Below are positions 21,511 to 29,954 of a stretch of DNA of 64,000 nucleotides, one piece after another (the stretch's first letter is position 1; the number at the start of each line of letters is the position of its first letter). The DNA lies in assembly GCA_027492545.1 (NCBI GenBank), contig JAPUEL010000029.1, forward strand, positions 1 to 64,000, in the 5' to 3' direction. Position numbers and translations under genes: made by a program. Under the pieces are notes generated by a model. The model did no database searches, was not told where the DNA came from, and saw only the letters and a list, made by a program, of their open reading frames with translations. Source of the stretch: Propionibacteriaceae bacterium (GTDB taxonomy: Bacteria > Actinomycetota > Actinomycetes > Propionibacteriales > Propionibacteriaceae).

Positions 21511-22689
21511 ATGACATCGGCCCTGCTCAGCGCCCTGATCGAGGGCATCGACCGGGTGCTGCCCGACGCGGCCGCGCTCCGCCGTGCGATCCACGCCGAG
21601 CCACACCTCAGCGGCGAGGAGGAGCCCACCCGCGACACCTTCATCCGGGCGGCCGAGTGGACGCACTGGACGCCCGTCGCGCACACCGGCGCCTGGACGC
21701 GGATCGGGCCGGATGGCCCCGCCGTCGGCGTCCGCGCCGAGCTCGACGCCCTGCCCGTCAACGAGGTGACGGGCATCGAGTGGGAGTCGAGGAGGCCGGG
21801 CGTCATGCACGCCTGCGGCCACGACGTGCACCTGGGCGCGCTGTGGGCGCTGATCACGGCCTCCCGCGGGCTGGACCTCCCCGTCGCGATGGTGCCGATC
21901 CTGCAGCCCCGGGAGGAGATCAACCCCGCGGGGGCCAGCGACGTGGTGGCCTCAGGCCTGCTGGACGACCAGGAGATCGAGGCAATGGTGGGCGTCCACG
22001 TCCAGCCCGAGGTGGAGCGGGGCGTCGTGTCCACCGGCATGGGCGCGGTGAACGCCGCCTACGACGAGTTCGAGATCGTGGTGCGCGGCCGCCCCGGGCA
22101 CGGGGCCTACCCGCACGTGGCGATCGACCCCATCACCACGCTCGCCAGCATCGTCACCGCCGTCTCGGGGCTGCCGACGCGGATCATCGACCCCACGCAC
22201 CCCACCGTCGTGTCCATCGGCCAGATCTCGGGTGGGACCGCCCCCAACATCATTGCCGACGAGGCGCGCTGCCGGGGCACCATCCGGACCTACTCCGACG
22301 AGGACCGCGCCCTCCTGCACGAGGCCATCGCCCGCACCGCGGACGCGGTGGCGCTCGCCCGGGGGGCGGCAGCCGCGACCCGCTTCATCCACGGCGGGCC
22401 GGCCCTGGTCAACGACCCGGGGCTGGTGCGCCGCCTGGACCCGCTGCTGACATCGGTGGGCGTGACGGTGGCCGAGACCCCGTTCCGCTCATGCGGCTCG
22501 GACGACTTCGGGGAGTACGGGCTGGCCACCGCGTCGGTCATGTGTTTCGTGGGCACCGGGCGCGTCGACGGCGTGGGTCTGCACCACGGGGCGTTCCTCC
22601 CGGGCCGCGACGCCCTGCGCCTGGCTGCCCACACGCTCGCCGCCGGCTACGTGGCGGCGGCCCAGACCGTGCTCGAACGCCGGGACTGA
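21511..22689 (+). CDS. M20-family amidohydrolase (metal-dependent peptidase/deacylase)
   Basis: A cytoplasmic metalloenzyme of 392 residues that cleaves N-acyl amino acids or similar amides (hippurate hydrolase/IAA-amino-acid hydrolase branch). The metal-binding HACGHDVHLGAL is near residue 93, the catalytic glutamate region is PREEINPAGASD, and a histidine ligand is in GVHVQPEVERG. A dimerisation-domain motif GRPGHGAYPH and the C-terminal LHHGAFLP are present. The ATG at 21511 lacks a ribosome site but has a -10-like box 8 nt upstream. Substrate unknown; the gene is monocistronic and convergent with murB. Confidence 0.88.
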   Translation: MTSALLSALIEGIDRVLPDAAALRRAIHAEPHLSGEEEPTRDTFIRAAEWTHWTPVAHTGAWTRIGPDGPAVGVRAELDALPVNEVTGIEWESRRPGVMHACGHDVHLGALWALITASRGLDLPVAMVPILQPREEINPAGASDVVASGLLDDQEIEAMVGVHVQPEVERGVVSTGMGAVNAAYDEFEIVVRGRPGHGAYPHVAIDPITTLASIVTAVSGLPTRIIDPTHPTVVSIGQISGGTAPNIIADEARCRGTIRTYSDEDRALLHEAIARTADAVALARGAAAATRFIHGGPALVNDPGLVRRLDPLLTSVGVTVAETPFRSCGSDDFGEYGLATASVMCFVGTGRVDGVGLHHGAFLPGRDALRLAAHTLAAGYVAAAQTVLERRD

Positions 22690-22708
22690 CGCCCGCGGCG
22701 GACGCGGA

Positions 22709-23791
22709 TCAGAGACTGAGGCCCACGAGGTTGACCTCGGGCACCAGCCGCACGCCGAACCGCCGCTCCACGCCGTCGCGCACCTCGCGGGCCAGTGCGA
22801 CGAGATCCTCGGCGGTCGCGTCGCCGCGGTTGGTGAGCGCCAGGACGTGCTTGGTGGACAGCGCGGCCGGTCCGCGCGCGTGGCCCTTGGCGAAGCCGGC
22901 GTGCTGGATGAGCCAGGCGGCGCTGGTCTTCACGCGGCCGTCCTCGGCCGGGAACCGGGGCGCATCGTCCGGGAGCGATGCGGCCTCCGCGACGGTGAGG
23001 AGGGGGTTGGTGAAGAAGGATCCTGCGCTCCACGTGTCGTGGTCGGCGGCGTCCAGCACCATGCCCTTGCCCCGCCTGATGTCCAGGACGGTGTCGCGGA
23101 CGAGCGTCGCCGGCACGCGCCCGCCCTGCTGCGTACCGAGGCGGCCGGCCAGTTCCGGGTAGGCGATGGGCGCGCCCAGCGAGCCAAGGGGCAGCTGGAA
23201 GCCGACCTCCAGCACGACGTAGCGCCCCGGCTCGCGCTTGAACCGCGAGGACCGGTACGCGAAGCCGCACTCCGAGACCGGGAACGTGCGCTGCGTCCGG
23301 TCGACGCGGTCCCAGGTCCGCACGGAGGTGACCGTCTGGGAGACGTCGGAGCCGTACGCGCCGACGTTCTGGATGGGGGTGGCGCCGACGCTGCCGGGAA
23401 TCCCGGAGAGCGTCTCGAGCCCGCTCCACTCCTGCGCGACGGCGTAGGCGACCACGTCGTCCCAGTTCTCCCCCGCCGCGACCCTCACGGCCGCGCCCCC
23501 GCAGGTGGACACGTCGGCGTTCAGGCCCGTCAGCGCGACCCGCACCACCGTGCCCGGGAACCCGTCGTCCGCGATGAGCAGGTTCGACCCTCCCCCGAGG
23601 ACGAGCAGGGACTCGCCCCGCTCGTCGCAGTCGGTCACCACGTCGATCAGGTCCCGCTCCGTGCGCGCCACCTCGAACCGACGGGCGGCGCCGCCGACGC
23701 GCAGCGTAGTGTGGTCCGCCAGGCTCGGGGAGGAGGCCACGGCCGGTTCGACGGTGGGGGCCGACAGCCGGTCGATCCGGCATTCAGTCAA
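22709..23791 (-). CDS. murB: UDP-N-acetylenolpyruvoylglucosamine reductase
   Basis: FAD enzyme that makes UDP-MurNAc in peptidoglycan synthesis. The 360-residue product is a type I MurB: FAD-binding LLVLGGGSNLLIADDG and GIPGSVGATPIQNVGAYG, active-site YRSSRFK, the catalytic serine in GSFFTNP and a C-terminal glutamate in VPEVNLVG. The C-terminal half contains a segment (about 240-275) that is longer than in short MurBs, as in other actinobacteria. The start overlaps the end of hadB by 8 nt, so it is translated with the hadA-hadB pair. Confidence 0.96.
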   Translation of the reverse strand: MTECRIDRLSAPTVEPAVASSPSLADHTTLRVGGAARRFEVARTERDLIDVVTDCDERGESLLVLGGGSNLLIADDGFPGTVVRVALTGLNADVSTCGGAAVRVAAGENWDDVVAYAVAQEWSGLETLSGIPGSVGATPIQNVGAYGSDVSQTVTSVRTWDRVDRTQRTFPVSECGFAYRSSRFKREPGRYVVLEVGFQLPLGSLGAPIAYPELAGRLGTQQGGRVPATLVRDTVLDIRRGKGMVLDAADHDTWSAGSFFTNPLLTVAEAASLPDDAPRFPAEDGRVKTSAAWLIQHAGFAKGHARGPAALSTKHVLALTNRGDATAEDLVALAREVRDGVERRFGVRLVPEVNLVGLSL

Positions 23792-24191
23792 CGCGGACCT
23801 CTGCCTTCGCCGCGCCGAGGACGGCCTCGTCGCCGCAGGTCGCGGTGATGGAGACGGTGGCCACCCCGTCGGCGACGGCGGTGACGGTGCCGGTGTAGCG
23901 CACCTCGGTGCCCTCGTCGGTGTCCGGGACCACGACGGGCCTGGTGAACCGGACGAAGTAGCTGAGCACGCGGCCCGGGTCGCCGATCCAGTCGGTCACC
24001 ACCTTCAGCCCCGCCCCCATGGTCCACATGCCGTGGGCCACCACCCCCGGCAGCCCGATGGCTCGGGCGTGCCGGTCAGAGAAGTGGATCTCGTTGAAGT
24101 CCGTCGAGGCGCCGGAGTAGCGCACCACCGTGGAGCGGGTCACCCGCACCCGCAGCTCCGGAAGCTCCTGTCCCACGGTCGTCTCAGGCAT
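23784..24191 (-). CDS. MaoC-like (3R)-hydroxyacyl-ACP dehydratase subunit HadB
   Basis: Hot-dog-fold dehydratase of 135 residues. The hydratase-2 catalytic pair is visible in STDFNEIHFSD (Asp 31, His 36). In mycobacteria HadB pairs with HadA to dehydrate acyl-ACP in fatty acid elongation, and hadAB sit beside rpmG, as here. The stop overlaps the hadA start side by 8 nt (23784-24191 vs 24184) and it overlaps murB downstream by 8 nt. In a bacterium without evidence of mycolic acids, the substrate could be an ordinary acyl-CoA or acyl-ACP. Confidence 0.88.
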   Translation of the reverse strand: MPETTVGQELPELRVRVTRSTVVRYSGASTDFNEIHFSDRHARAIGLPGVVAHGMWTMGAGLKVVTDWIGDPGRVLSYFVRFTRPVVVPDTDEGTEVRYTGTVTAVADGVATVSITATCGDEAVLGAAKAEVRVD

Positions 24192-24609
24192 CGTCGTCCT
24201 CCCTGGTGTGCATGAGGGTGGAGCGGGCCTCGCAGACCGTCTCGCCGTCGACGGTGAGGTCCACCAGGACGGTGATCATGTCCAGCGCCCCGCGGTTTCG
24301 GACCTTCTCGATGCTCAGCTCGGCGACCACCGCGTCGTCGGGGCGGAGCGGGCGGCGGAAGGTGAACGTCTGGTCCGTGTGCATGGTGCGGTTGAGGGCC
24401 AGGCCCAGCTCCTCGTCGCCGAACAGGGCCCCCCAGGCCTGCGCCGCGATGACGGCGGCGAAGGTGGGCGGGGCGACGGGGTGGTCTCCTCGGTAGGCCG
24501 GGTTGTCGTCGCGCAGCGCCTCGGCGAACTCGACGATCTTGGCCCGGCTGACCACGTACGGAGGGGCGGCCGGGTAGCGGCGCCCGACGTGCTCGGCGGT
24601 GATTGGCAT
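24184..24609 (-). CDS. FAS1-like dehydratase domain protein, HadA-like subunit
   Basis: A MaoC N-terminal-domain hot-dog protein of 141 residues that usually lacks the catalytic pair itself and supports HadB. The motif FAEALRDDNPAYRGD matches the family near residue 28. The ATG at 24609 (MPITAEHVG) is chosen because relatives start about there; an in-frame ATG at 24663 would add 18 unrelated residues. No strong ribosome site is seen. Overlaps hadB by 8 nt. Order rpmG-hadA-hadB is conserved in actinobacteria. Confidence 0.85.
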   Translation of the reverse strand: MPITAEHVGRRYPAAPPYVVSRAKIVEFAEALRDDNPAYRGDHPVAPPTFAAVIAAQAWGALFGDEELGLALNRTMHTDQTFTFRRPLRPDDAVVAELSIEKVRNRGALDMITVLVDLTVDGETVCEARSTLMHTREDDDA

Positions 24610-24650
24610 GGGGGCAAGGCTACCGGCCCGGATGGTGTGCGGAGACGCAA

Positions 24651-24682
24651 CGAGACCGGCCACCCTGCGGCGGCCGGTCTCG
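24651..24682 (-). terminator. Hairpin after rpmG
   Basis: A perfect 11-bp stem (24651-24661 with 24672-24682) with a 10-nt loop lies 21 nt downstream of the rpmG stop and upstream of hadA. A weak TTGCG follows on the minus strand. It may end the tRNA-rpmG transcript. Confidence 0.55.
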
Positions 24683-24702
24683 GCGATGATGCTGGGGAGA
24701 CC

Positions 24703-24873
24703 TCAGCGGGTCTCGCGGTGCGCCTTGTGGGTGCGGCAGCGCGGGCAGAACTTCTTGATCTCGAGACGATCGGGATCGTTGCGGCGGTTCTTCTTCGTGA
24801 TGTAGTTGCGCTCCTTGCATTCGGTGCAGGCGAGCGTGATCTTCGGACGGACGTCCTGTGACTTCTTGGCCAT
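24703..24873 (-). CDS. rpmG: 50S ribosomal protein L33
   Basis: A 56-residue large-subunit protein. It begins [16 protein letters not shown] and ends [11 protein letters not shown]. Two CxxC pairs (CTEC near residues 16-19 and CPRC near 43-46) form a zinc ribbon, so this is the zinc-binding (C+) form. A zinc-free paralogue, if the genome has one, would not be in this window. It follows tRNA-Thr and tRNA-Met on the same strand and precedes hadA. Confidence 0.95.
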   Translation of the reverse strand: MAKKSQDVRPKITLACTECKERNYITKKNRRNDPDRLEIKKFCPRCRTHKAHRETR

Positions 24874-24925
24874 GGTCGATTTCCTTCAATTAGCTTCGCG
24901 CTGGGCGCTGTTCTCGCGGTGGTGG

Positions 24926-24998
24926 TGACGAGGGCGGGATTCGAACCCGCGACACAGCGATTATGAGCCGCTTGCTCTACCGACTGAGCTACCCCGTC
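24926..24998 (-). tRNA. tRNA-Met (anticodon CAT)
   Basis: A 73-nt cloverleaf, acceptor GACGGGG/CCTCGTC with discriminator A, D-arm GCTC/GAGC and T-loop GGTTCGAATCC. The CAT anticodon is at 24963-24965. The first acceptor pair is G-C, unlike initiator tRNA, and the anticodon stem lacks the three G-C pairs of initiators, so elongator Met is favoured. A CAT tRNA modified to read AUA (Ile) cannot be fully excluded, but the rpmG neighbourhood supports Met. Confidence 0.9.
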
Positions 24999-25002
24999 AG
25001 GA

Positions 25003-25030
25003 GTTCCCTCCCGGTGGTGCGGGAGGGAAC
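25003..25030 (-). other. Hairpin in the tRNA-Thr/tRNA-Met spacer
   Basis: A perfect 10-bp stem (25003-25012 with 25021-25030) with an 8-nt loop fills almost the whole 34-nt spacer between two tRNAs. It is well placed to guide end processing of the dicistronic precursor. There is no T-run. Confidence 0.6.
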
Positions 25031-25032
25031 CG

Positions 25033-25105
25033 AGCCCCCATGCGGAATCGAACCGCAGACCTTCTCCTTACCATGGAGACGCTCTGCCTACTGAGCTATA
25101 GGGGC
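25033..25105 (-). tRNA. tRNA-Thr (anticodon GGT)
   Basis: A 73-nt cloverleaf with acceptor GCCCCTA/TGGGGGC (one T-G pair), discriminator T, a 5-bp anticodon stem TCTCC/GGAGA and anticodon GGT in the loop ATGGTAA. CCA is not encoded. It is the first gene of the tRNA-Thr-tRNA-Met-rpmG series. Confidence 0.94.
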
Positions 25106-25181
25106 CAGCCGACGACCAACCATACATGGGCCGCGACGATCACCACAAATCGACGGTTCCGGTGCCTGATCCGGGGTCCGG

Positions 25182-25892
25182 TCAGGCCTTCAGCGCCGCG
25201 ACGGCGACCTCGAGCGCGCCCTGGAACAGGGTCTCCCGCTCGTCGGCGGTGAGGTCCGACGAGCCGTCCTTGAGGTGGTCCGAGACCGTCAGCACGGCGA
25301 GCGCCTCGGCGTTGTTGGCGAGCGCGCAGGCGTACAGGCCGGCCGCCTCCATCTCCACGCCGAGGGTGCCGAGCCGGTCCAGCCCCGGGATGATGTCGGT
25401 GCGCGAGGAGTAGAAGAAGTCGCTGGTGAACACCGCCCCCACGTGGACGGTGCGGCCGGCGTCGCGGGCGGACTCGACGGCGCCCCGCAGCATGTCGTAC
25501 GACGCCGCGAGAGAGAGGGACACGCCGGGGAGGTCGATGGTGGACACCGCCGAGTTGGTGTGGGCGGCAGAGGCGACAATGACATCCCTCACCGCGACCT
25601 TCGACGAGATGCCACCGCAGGTGCCCACCCGGCAGATCCGCTGCACGCCGAACTGCGAGAACAGCTCGGTGGCGTAGATCGACAACGACGGGACGCCCAT
25701 CCCCGAGGCCATGGCCGTCATCGGCACGCCGTCGACGGTGCCGGTCCACGCGGCGATGCCGCGCACGTCGGAGACGAGGCGCACGTCCTGCATCCGCGTC
25801 CTGGCGATGCGCTCGGCCCTCTTCGGGTCTCCGGGCATGATCACCAGTGGTGCGATGTCGCCGGGCTCGCAGGCGATGTGTGGGGTGGCCAT
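25182..25892 (-). CDS. deoD: Purine-nucleoside phosphorylase, DeoD type
   Basis: Cleaves purine (deoxy)ribonucleosides with phosphate for salvage; hexameric low-molecular-weight type. The product has 236 residues, the standard length. The phosphate site MPGDPKRAERIA is near residue 19; RVGTCGGISSKVAVRD and the ribose-binding EMEAAGLYA are intact; the catalytic aspartate is in TVSDHLKDG. The ATG at 25892 has a GAGAGGGG site. It lies between tRNA-Tyr and tRNA-Thr on the same strand. Confidence 0.95.
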   Translation of the reverse strand: MATPHIACEPGDIAPLVIMPGDPKRAERIARTRMQDVRLVSDVRGIAAWTGTVDGVPMTAMASGMGVPSLSIYATELFSQFGVQRICRVGTCGGISSKVAVRDVIVASAAHTNSAVSTIDLPGVSLSLAASYDMLRGAVESARDAGRTVHVGAVFTSDFFYSSRTDIIPGLDRLGTLGVEMEAAGLYACALANNAEALAVLTVSDHLKDGSSDLTADERETLFQGALEVAVAALKA

Positions 25893-25912
25893 CGTCGGCC
25901 CCTCTCTGCCGA

Positions 25913-25955
25913 TGAAACGAAACTAGGCCCCGCACCAATCCGGTCCGAGGCCTAG
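25913..25955 (-). terminator. Terminator after tRNA-Tyr
   Basis: A 7-bp stem CTAGGCC/GGCCTAG (25923-25929 with 25949-25955), extended by further pairs across one mismatch, begins directly at the tRNA 3' end. It is followed on the minus strand by TTTCGTTTC. It would end the tRNA-Tyr transcript before deoD. Confidence 0.55.
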
Positions 25956-26037
25956 TGGCAGGTGTTGGATTTGAACCAACGTAGGCTACGCCGACGGTTT
26001 TACAGACCGCTCCCTTTGGCCACTCGGGCAACCTGCC
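25956..26037 (-). tRNA. tRNA-Tyr (anticodon GTA)
   Basis: An 82-nt class II tRNA with a long variable arm (GGCGTAGCCTACG region), acceptor GGCAGGT/ACCTGCC with discriminator A, and T-loop GGTTCAAATCC. The anticodon GTA is in the loop CTGTAAA. CCA is not encoded. A short G-C hairpin-like CCGGGTATCCCGG lies just upstream. Confidence 0.94.
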
Positions 26038-26208
26038 ATGCCGGGTATCCCGGCGACGCACGAGCATAGCAGTGCCTTCGCCGCCTCGGCAAAGCACCCC
26101 GCCCCGACACTGCTGGCAGAATGGGCGGGCCGCCACAGAGCGCATCGGCCGTTCGCCGCGGTGGGCACGAGGCCCCGGCAGGGCCGGGGAGAACAGAAGG
26201 GGAGAACC

Positions 26209-26700
26209 ATGGCTGCAGAGAGCTCGTTCGACGTCGTGAGCAAGGTTGACCGGCAGGAGGTCGACAACGCGCTCAACCAGGCGGTCAAGGAGGTGGGCCA
26301 GCGGTTCGACTTCAAGAACACCGACGCCAAGATCGCCTGGTCGGGCGAGAACATCGAGATGGAGGCAGTCTCCGAGGAGCGGGTCAAGGCGATCCTCGAC
26401 GTGTTCCAGTCGAAGCTCGTGCGCCGTGGCGTCAGCCTCAAGGCGTTGGAGACCGGTGAGCCGAGGGTCTCGGGCAAGCTGTGGAAGATCACCGCCACCA
26501 CGAAGCAGGGCATCACCACCGAGAACGCGAAGAAGATCACCAAGCTCATCCGAGATGAGGGCCCCAAGGGCGTCAAGACCCAGATCCAAGGCGAGGAGCT
26601 GCGCATCTCGTCGAAGAGCCGCGACGACCTCCAGTCGGTCCAGGCGTTGATCAAGGAGCAGGACTACGACTTCGCGGTCCAGTACGTGAACTACCGCTGA
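26209..26700 (+). CDS. YajQ-family nucleotide-binding protein
   Basis: Small cytoplasmic protein of 163 residues with two ferredoxin-like domains. Members bind nucleotides or RNA, and a Xanthomonas relative is a cyclic-di-GMP effector; the role here is not established. The family start [20 protein letters not shown] and the C-terminal [25 protein letters not shown] region are clear. The ATG at 26209 has AAGGGGAG 6 nt upstream. xthA begins 2 nt after its stop, so the two are probably co-transcribed. Confidence 0.93.
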   Translation: MAAESSFDVVSKVDRQEVDNALNQAVKEVGQRFDFKNTDAKIAWSGENIEMEAVSEERVKAILDVFQSKLVRRGVSLKALETGEPRVSGKLWKITATTKQGITTENAKKITKLIRDEGPKGVKTQIQGEELRISSKSRDDLQSVQALIKEQDYDFAVQYVNYR

Positions 26701-26701
26701 C

Positions 26702-27616
26702 GTGGGCTCGCGGTTGCGCATCGGCACCCACAACGTCAACGGCATCAGGGCCGCCCTCCGCCGCGGCTTCCGCGGCTTCTGGGACGCCACCGACGCGGAC
26801 GTGATCGCGCTCCAGGAGGTGCGCTGCCGGGTGGACGACCTGCCGCTCGAGGCGTTCCATGGCTACCACGTGACCCTCGACACCGGGCTGAGGGCGGGCC
26901 GCAACGGCGTGGCAGTGATGACCCGCGTCAGGCCCGCCCGCGTGCGGGCGCTGGACGGCACCGCCCACCAGTTCGGTCCCGACCTGCACCCGGAGGCGGT
27001 GCCCGCCGAACGGATCGTCAACCGGGACCTCGCGCGCTTCGCGACGGAGGGCCGCTACCTCGAGGTGGACCTGGCCGACGCCCCGCTCCGCGTGGCGTCC
27101 CTGTACCTCCCGAAGGGCGCCGCCTGGCCGCACGAGGACGGCAGTGAGGAGAAGTACCGGCGCAAGATGCGGTTCATGCGGGGTTTCGCCCGCCTGCTCA
27201 CCTCGTCGCGGCGCGAGGCCGCCGCCGAGGGCCGTGAGTTCCTGGTGATGGGGGACTTCAACATCGCCCACACCCGCCAGGACCTCCGCAACTGGCGCAC
27301 CAACCAGAGGTCCGAGGGGTTCCTGCCTGAGGAGCGTGAGTGGTTCTCCTCGATCCTCAGCCCGCGCAGCCTCGTCGACGTGGTGCGAAGGCTCCACCCC
27401 GACGCGGAGGGGCCGTACAGCTGGTGGTCCTGGCGCGGGCAGGCCTGGGCCAACGACGCGGGGTGGCGGATCGACTACCACCTGGCTTCGCCCGGGCTGG
27501 CCAGGGGCGCGACGGCGGCGTGGGTGGGACGCGAGCCCAGCTACGAGGAGCGCATCAGCGACCACTCCCCCGTGCTGGTCGACTACTCGATCACGTCCGG
27601 TCCGCTCACGCGCTGA
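26702..27616 (+). CDS. xthA: Exodeoxyribonuclease III / AP endonuclease
   Basis: Base-excision-repair nuclease that cuts abasic sites and degrades 3' ends. The product has 304 residues, somewhat longer than E. coli ExoIII (268). Active-site blocks are complete: HNVNGIRAA near residue 10, the metal glutamate in LQEVRC, GDFNIAHT, and the catalytic histidine in SDHSPVLVDY. It starts at GTG 26702, 2 nt after the YajQ-family gene. Its end overlaps the end of the convergent mptB by 11 nt, and no terminator fits between. Confidence 0.92.
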   Translation: MGSRLRIGTHNVNGIRAALRRGFRGFWDATDADVIALQEVRCRVDDLPLEAFHGYHVTLDTGLRAGRNGVAVMTRVRPARVRALDGTAHQFGPDLHPEAVPAERIVNRDLARFATEGRYLEVDLADAPLRVASLYLPKGAAWPHEDGSEEKYRRKMRFMRGFARLLTSSRREAAAEGREFLVMGDFNIAHTRQDLRNWRTNQRSEGFLPEEREWFSSILSPRSLVDVVRRLHPDAEGPYSWWSWRGQAWANDAGWRIDYHLASPGLARGATAAWVGREPSYEERISDHSPVLVDYSITSGPLTR

Positions 27617-29084
27617 CCGGCTCCGGCTCGTCCATGGGCTGGCTCAGCTCGTGGGTGTGCATGATCCAGTACACGGCGCCGAACAGGATCAGCACCAGCA
27701 TCCACGGGCCGTTGCGCAGCCCGAACGTCATGGCCGCGAAGCCGAGCAGGACCACGGTGACCACGATCGCGGCCCGGAGCATCTTCGTCGACGGGTGGGC
27801 CATCGGGAGCAGGACCGCCCCCCACAGCAGGTACCAGGAGTGCAGCGCAGGGGCGCACAGCGCGAACCAGAGGAACGAGTACGCCAGGAAGTGCAGCGGC
27901 CTGCGGCCCAGGTGCAGGTAGGCGAACACCGCGATGCCGACCACCGAGACCACGGCGCCGATCGCGCGCACCACGGTGACCACGGCCACCCCGCTCGGAT
28001 CCCACCCGAAGCGCGTGGCGGGGAACTGGAGCGCGTGCCCGAGCAGCGTGAAGGGCGAGATCGTCTCGGCCATGCCGGGGACGTTGATGGCGTTGATCCA
28101 GCCGAAGCCCATACCGGAGAGCACCGAGATGAGGGCGAACACGGCCACCGAGAGCGCGAGCGAGGCCAGCGCCTTCCCCGCAGCCCACGCGACGGCCCGG
28201 GGGCGCCACGATGTCCACGGGGTGACCAGGAACGGCAGCGCGACGGCGGCGAGGAAGGCCGGCTGCTTGATGGCGGCCGCGGCCCCCACGATGAGCGCCC
28301 CCGCCCACCAGTGCCGGTAGCGCATCGTCACCCAGATCCCCAGCAGCATGAGCCCCACCATGAGCGCGTCGTTGTGGGCGCCGCCGACGAAATCGATGAT
28401 CAGGATGGGGTTGAGGACCGCGAACCAGCTGGCGGCCGCCGGGTCCACGCCCACGCGTCGCGCGATCCGGGGCACGAGCGAGCCGATGAGCAGCACCCCG
28501 ACCAGCGCCGGCAGTCGCATGAGGACGGCCGACACGAACGGCTCGAAGCCGGCGAGGATCACCAGCCCGTGGCTCATCCACAACGACAGCGGGCCGTAGG
28601 GCGCCGTGGTCTCCCGCCACACCCACGCCACCTGATCGGCGTAGTAGCCCGGGAGAATCCCCGGACCCACCTGGTACGGGCTGAGGTTGTTGTGGATGAG
28701 CCAGCCGTGGGCGGCGTACGAGTAGGCGTCGTGGGAGAAGATGGGCGGCCCCAGGGCGAGCGGCAGCGCGACGACCGTCAGGACGGCCCAGTGCCTGAGC
28801 TGCGGCTGCCCCATCGCCCGGCGGCGGGCCGGGCGCAGCCGGAACCACGCCTCCAAGAGCAGCACCAGGCCGACGAGGGTGGTGACGGTGCCGACGATCT
28901 TGGTGGTGTCCCCGGCGATCCCGAGGTTGCGCAGCACGTCCCACATCGGCGAGGCCTGCGGGAGGTAGGCCGGGCTCAGCGAGCCGGCGAGGATCCCCAG
29001 GGAGCCGAGGAAACCGAACCACACGGCGCGGGTCGAGGCCGCCTGCCGGAGGTCGCGGCCGGCGCGCTGGAGGCGGCTATTCAC
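27606..29084 (-). CDS. mptB: Polyprenol-phosphomannose-dependent alpha-1,6-mannosyltransferase, MptB-like
   Basis: Membrane glycosyltransferase of the GT-C fold that extends the mannan core of lipomannan-type glycolipids using polyprenyl-phosphate-mannose. The 492-residue product has about a dozen hydrophobic segments. HDAYSYAAHG, near residue 118, follows the first membrane helices and holds the acidic residue expected to be catalytic; GGAHNDALMVGL is also typical. The start overlaps the NuoI-like gene by 8 nt, so it is translationally linked to the short NuoB/C/I set. Confidence 0.85.
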   Translation of the reverse strand: MNSRLQRAGRDLRQAASTRAVWFGFLGSLGILAGSLSPAYLPQASPMWDVLRNLGIAGDTTKIVGTVTTLVGLVLLLEAWFRLRPARRRAMGQPQLRHWAVLTVVALPLALGPPIFSHDAYSYAAHGWLIHNNLSPYQVGPGILPGYYADQVAWVWRETTAPYGPLSLWMSHGLVILAGFEPFVSAVLMRLPALVGVLLIGSLVPRIARRVGVDPAAASWFAVLNPILIIDFVGGAHNDALMVGLMLLGIWVTMRYRHWWAGALIVGAAAAIKQPAFLAAVALPFLVTPWTSWRPRAVAWAAGKALASLALSVAVFALISVLSGMGFGWINAINVPGMAETISPFTLLGHALQFPATRFGWDPSGVAVVTVVRAIGAVVSVVGIAVFAYLHLGRRPLHFLAYSFLWFALCAPALHSWYLLWGAVLLPMAHPSTKMLRAAIVVTVVLLGFAAMTFGLRNGPWMLVLILFGAVYWIMHTHELSQPMDEPEPVSA

Positions 29085-29406
29085 CCGGCTCCCGCCTGGG
29101 GGCGAGGAGCCCCCGGTCGTGGACGAGGTCGACGAGGCGGTCGGCCGACGGCACCCTGGATCCGCTCCACTCGAGCGCGTCGGTGGGGCACTGCTCGATG
29201 CAGACCCCGCAGTACATGCACAGCGCCCAGTCGATGGTGAAGGTGTCGAGCACGTTGTGGGTGCGGGGGCGGGCCCCCGGCGCCGGCACGCTCTGCTCCA
29301 GGTGCGAGGTCAGCGTGATGCACCAGGTTGGGCACTCCCGGGCGCAGATCATGCAGGAGGTGCAGCGGTCCTCGATGAGGGCGATCGAGCTGTGCGCGCC
29401 CGTCAT
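29077..29406 (-). CDS. NuoI-like 2x[4Fe-4S] ferredoxin subunit (second copy)
   Basis: A 109-residue iron-sulfur protein related to complex I subunit NuoI. Two complete CxxCxxCxxxC sites are present: Cys 15/18/21/25 and Cys 63/66/69/73. It is shorter than the NuoI of the main operon (185 residues) and lacks its C-terminal extension. It is the third gene of a NuoB-NuoC-NuoI-like series, overlapping NuoC-like by ATGA and mptB by 8 nt. Its electron partner is unknown; the nearby ferredoxin-reducing KorAB is a candidate source. Confidence 0.85.
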   Translation of the reverse strand: MTGAHSSIALIEDRCTSCMICARECPTWCITLTSHLEQSVPAPGARPRTHNVLDTFTIDWALCMYCGVCIEQCPTDALEWSGSRVPSADRLVDLVHDRGLLAPRREPGE

Positions 29407-29954
29407 CGCAGTCTCCTCACGCGGGCCCCGGTGGCGGAGAGCGCGATGTCGGCCGGCGTCGCGGCGGGATCCGTCACGACGGCGGGGTCGGGCACTCCCG
29501 GGGGGACGAGCTTCCGGCGCGACGGCGACTGCTCGGACTCGCCGGGCTCCAGCGCCCCCGGCCAGTGCTGCGTCTGACGCGGCTCCAGCAGGACGTCCTT
29601 GCGCAGCGGCGCCCCTCCCCCGTGGTGGGTCAGCGGACGGTTGTCGGCGCCGTCGAACGCGACGCCGAAGAAGTCATGGACCTGGCGCTGCAGCCAGGCA
29701 CAGCCCGGGAACAGGTCCGTGAGGTCGGGGAGGTGGGGGTCGTCGCGGGCGGTGAGGGCCGCCAGGTGCACCTGGCGGCCGTCCTCGGGGCGCTCGAGCC
29801 ACAGCAGGACCCTGATGTGGTCGCTCTGGCCCACCTCGTCGACGGCGGTCAGGTTGGTCAGGAGGGTGAATCCGGCCTCGCGGGCCTCGGCGGCCCGGGT
29901 GTGCCAGTGGGCCGCCTCCACCTGCTCTGCCGCCGTGCGGTCAGGAGACGCCAC
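29403..29954 (-). CDS. NuoC-like subunit (30-kDa family, second copy)
   Basis: A 183-residue protein of the complex I 30-kDa/NuoC family. The family block appears as HDFFGVAFDGADNRPLTHHGG, close to the [15 protein letters not shown] of the main NuoC, and is followed by LRKD. The C-terminal third is a Pro/Ala-rich tail without recognisable homology. It starts inside the end of the NuoB-like gene (14-nt overlap) and ends with an ATGA overlap into the NuoI-like gene. It probably helps hold the NuoB-like and NuoI-like subunits together. Confidence 0.82.
   Translation of the reverse strand: MASPDRTAAEQVEAAHWHTRAAEAREAGFTLLTNLTAVDEVGQSDHIRVLLWLERPEDGRQVHLAALTARDDPHLPDLTDLFPGCAWLQRQVHDFFGVAFDGADNRPLTHHGGGAPLRKDVLLEPRQTQHWPGALEPGESEQSPSRRKLVPPGVPDPAVVTDPAATPADIALSATGARVRRLR

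Noticed and set aside
23784-24609. hadA-hadB as proof of mycolic acids
   Set aside because: The same gene pair occurs in actinobacteria without mycolic acids, and no other mycolate genes are in the window.
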